A stretch of DNA of 14,003 nucleotides from Armatimonadota bacterium (lineage in GTDB: Bacteria > Armatimonadota > Armatimonadia > Armatimonadales > Armatimonadaceae). Each line of letters starts with the position of its first letter. The stretch's first letter is position 1. The stretch is taken from positions 1 to 14,003 of the forward strand of contig JACMIU010000408.1 in the NCBI GenBank assembly GCA_014380985.1. The letters are read 5' to 3'. The notes beneath the pieces are model-generated. The model was not told the DNA's origin. It made no database searches and saw only the letters and a program-made list of their open reading frames with translations. Positions 13,728 to 14,003 of this stretch are shown one piece after another. The translations under genes and the position numbers were made by a program.

Positions 13728-13733
13728 AGTATA
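13728..13733 (-). promoter_or_regulatory. Candidate -10 box TATACT, 6 nt before ATG
   Basis: On the minus strand TATACT (5/6 match) ends 6 nt upstream of the ATG at 13721, and no Shine-Dalgarno sequence is present. It is the clearest leaderless-type start in the window. No strong -35 is visible. Confidence 0.4.
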
Positions 13734-13814
13734 TCCGATTCGTGATGCTCGGTGTGCTTGCGAAAAGCGTGCCAACCTCGTGTTGCCCGCGTATTCCCCG
13801 CGCCAACGTCGCGG

Positions 13815-13832
13815 TATATTATCAACGGAGGT
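13815..13832 (+). promoter_or_regulatory. -10-like box and ribosome binding site of Uma2-family gene
   Basis: TATATT (13815-13820) is followed by GGAGGT (13827-13832), a strong Shine-Dalgarno sequence 8 nt before the ATG at 13841. The ribosome binding site is convincing; the promoter box is tentative because no -35 pairs with it. Confidence 0.55.
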
Positions 13833-13840
13833 TTTCACTT

Positions 13841-14003
13841 ATGCCCGCTACTCTTGCCCCGCCCGCCCCGACTCCAGCAGTGCAGACCCGCACCCGCAAA
13901 CGCTGGACGATTTCCGAAGTTCACAAACTGATTGCGCTCGGCAAACTGCCCGAAACCGGCTACGAACTGATTGAAGGAGACTTGATTACTCAGATGCCCA
14001 AAA
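13841..14003 (+). CDS. Uma2 family (DUF820, PD-(D/E)XK-like) protein, 3' truncated by window edge
   Basis: Only the first 54 residues are present. After a Pro/Thr-rich start, RKRWTISEVHKLIALGKLPETGYELIEGDLITQMPK matches the Uma2 N-terminus, with the conserved 'W-T-x-E/D' helix and the YELIEGDLI strand whose Glu precedes the nuclease-like core. Uma2 proteins have a restriction-endonuclease-like fold and occur in many copies in cyanobacteria, Chloroflexota, Deinococcota and Armatimonadota; their biological role is poorly defined. The strong ribosome binding site fixes the start. Confidence 0.85.
   Translation, partial: MPATLAPPAPTPAVQTRTRKRWTISEVHKLIALGKLPETGYELIEGDLITQMPK

Noticed and set aside
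13722..13838. Longer start (ATG at 13838) for the minus-strand membrane protein
   Set aside because: It would overlap the ribosome binding site of the divergent Uma2 gene and adds a basic segment with no signal-peptide character. TATACT 6 nt before the 13721 ATG suggests that start instead.

Overview
The window looks like chromosomal DNA from a GC-rich (about 60 % by eye) free-living bacterium with aerobic or at least oxoglutarate-oxidising metabolism. It is not obviously mobile or phage DNA. The mix of a BY-kinase-type polysaccharide protein, NurA, a Uma2-family protein, ClpS, ClpP-ClpX and separate SucA/SucB subunits, together with start sites that often lack a Shine-Dalgarno sequence, would suit a Terrabacteria-type lineage such as Armatimonadota or Chloroflexota. 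That placement is an inference from gene content, not a measured assignment.

Layout, left to right. Bases 1-1863 (+) hold the 3' part of a polysaccharide co-polymerase / BY-kinase-like protein whose Walker A lysine is replaced by alanine. A compact + strand run follows: an AcpH-like ACP phosphodiesterase family protein (1873-2538), the ClpS adaptor (2581-2931), a small HicA-like protein with a C-terminal CPxCG motif (2954-3316) and a NurA-domain nuclease (3320-4498). A strong 16-bp hairpin (4516-4552) lies between nurA and the converging sucB. The minus strand then carries, in transcription order, a PAS-PP2C (SpoIIE/RsbU-type) phosphatase (10635-9058), sucA (8916-5866) and sucB (5861-4569). 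SucA and SucB are the E1 and E2 subunits of 2-oxoglutarate dehydrogenase; no E3 gene is present here. An AT-rich divergent control region (10636-10830) separates the phosphatase from clpP. The clpP (10831-11418) and clpX (11560-12816) genes encode the ClpXP protease, and the whole gap between them is a large interrupted inverted repeat. The clpX gene converges on, and overlaps by 4 nt, an unrecognised membrane-anchored Pro/Ala-rich protein (13721-12813, minus). A Uma2-family gene starts at 13841 and runs off the right edge.

Functional themes are regulated proteolysis (ClpS, ClpP, ClpX), central carbon metabolism (SucA, SucB) with a signalling phosphatase upstream, and envelope polysaccharide synthesis. 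I see no rRNA, tRNA, CRISPR array, insertion sequence or prophage. No stretch longer than 300 bases lacks a gene.

The observations most worth checking are the three-part inverted repeat filling the clpP-clpX gap, the lysine-less Walker A of the BY-kinase-like protein, the ClpS that lacks the N-degron-binding histidine, a perfect 14-bp-arm palindrome inside the sucB linker, and a recurring TANNNT box 6-7 nt upstream of start codons that suggests leaderless mRNAs. I found no convincing complete new defence or mobile system.
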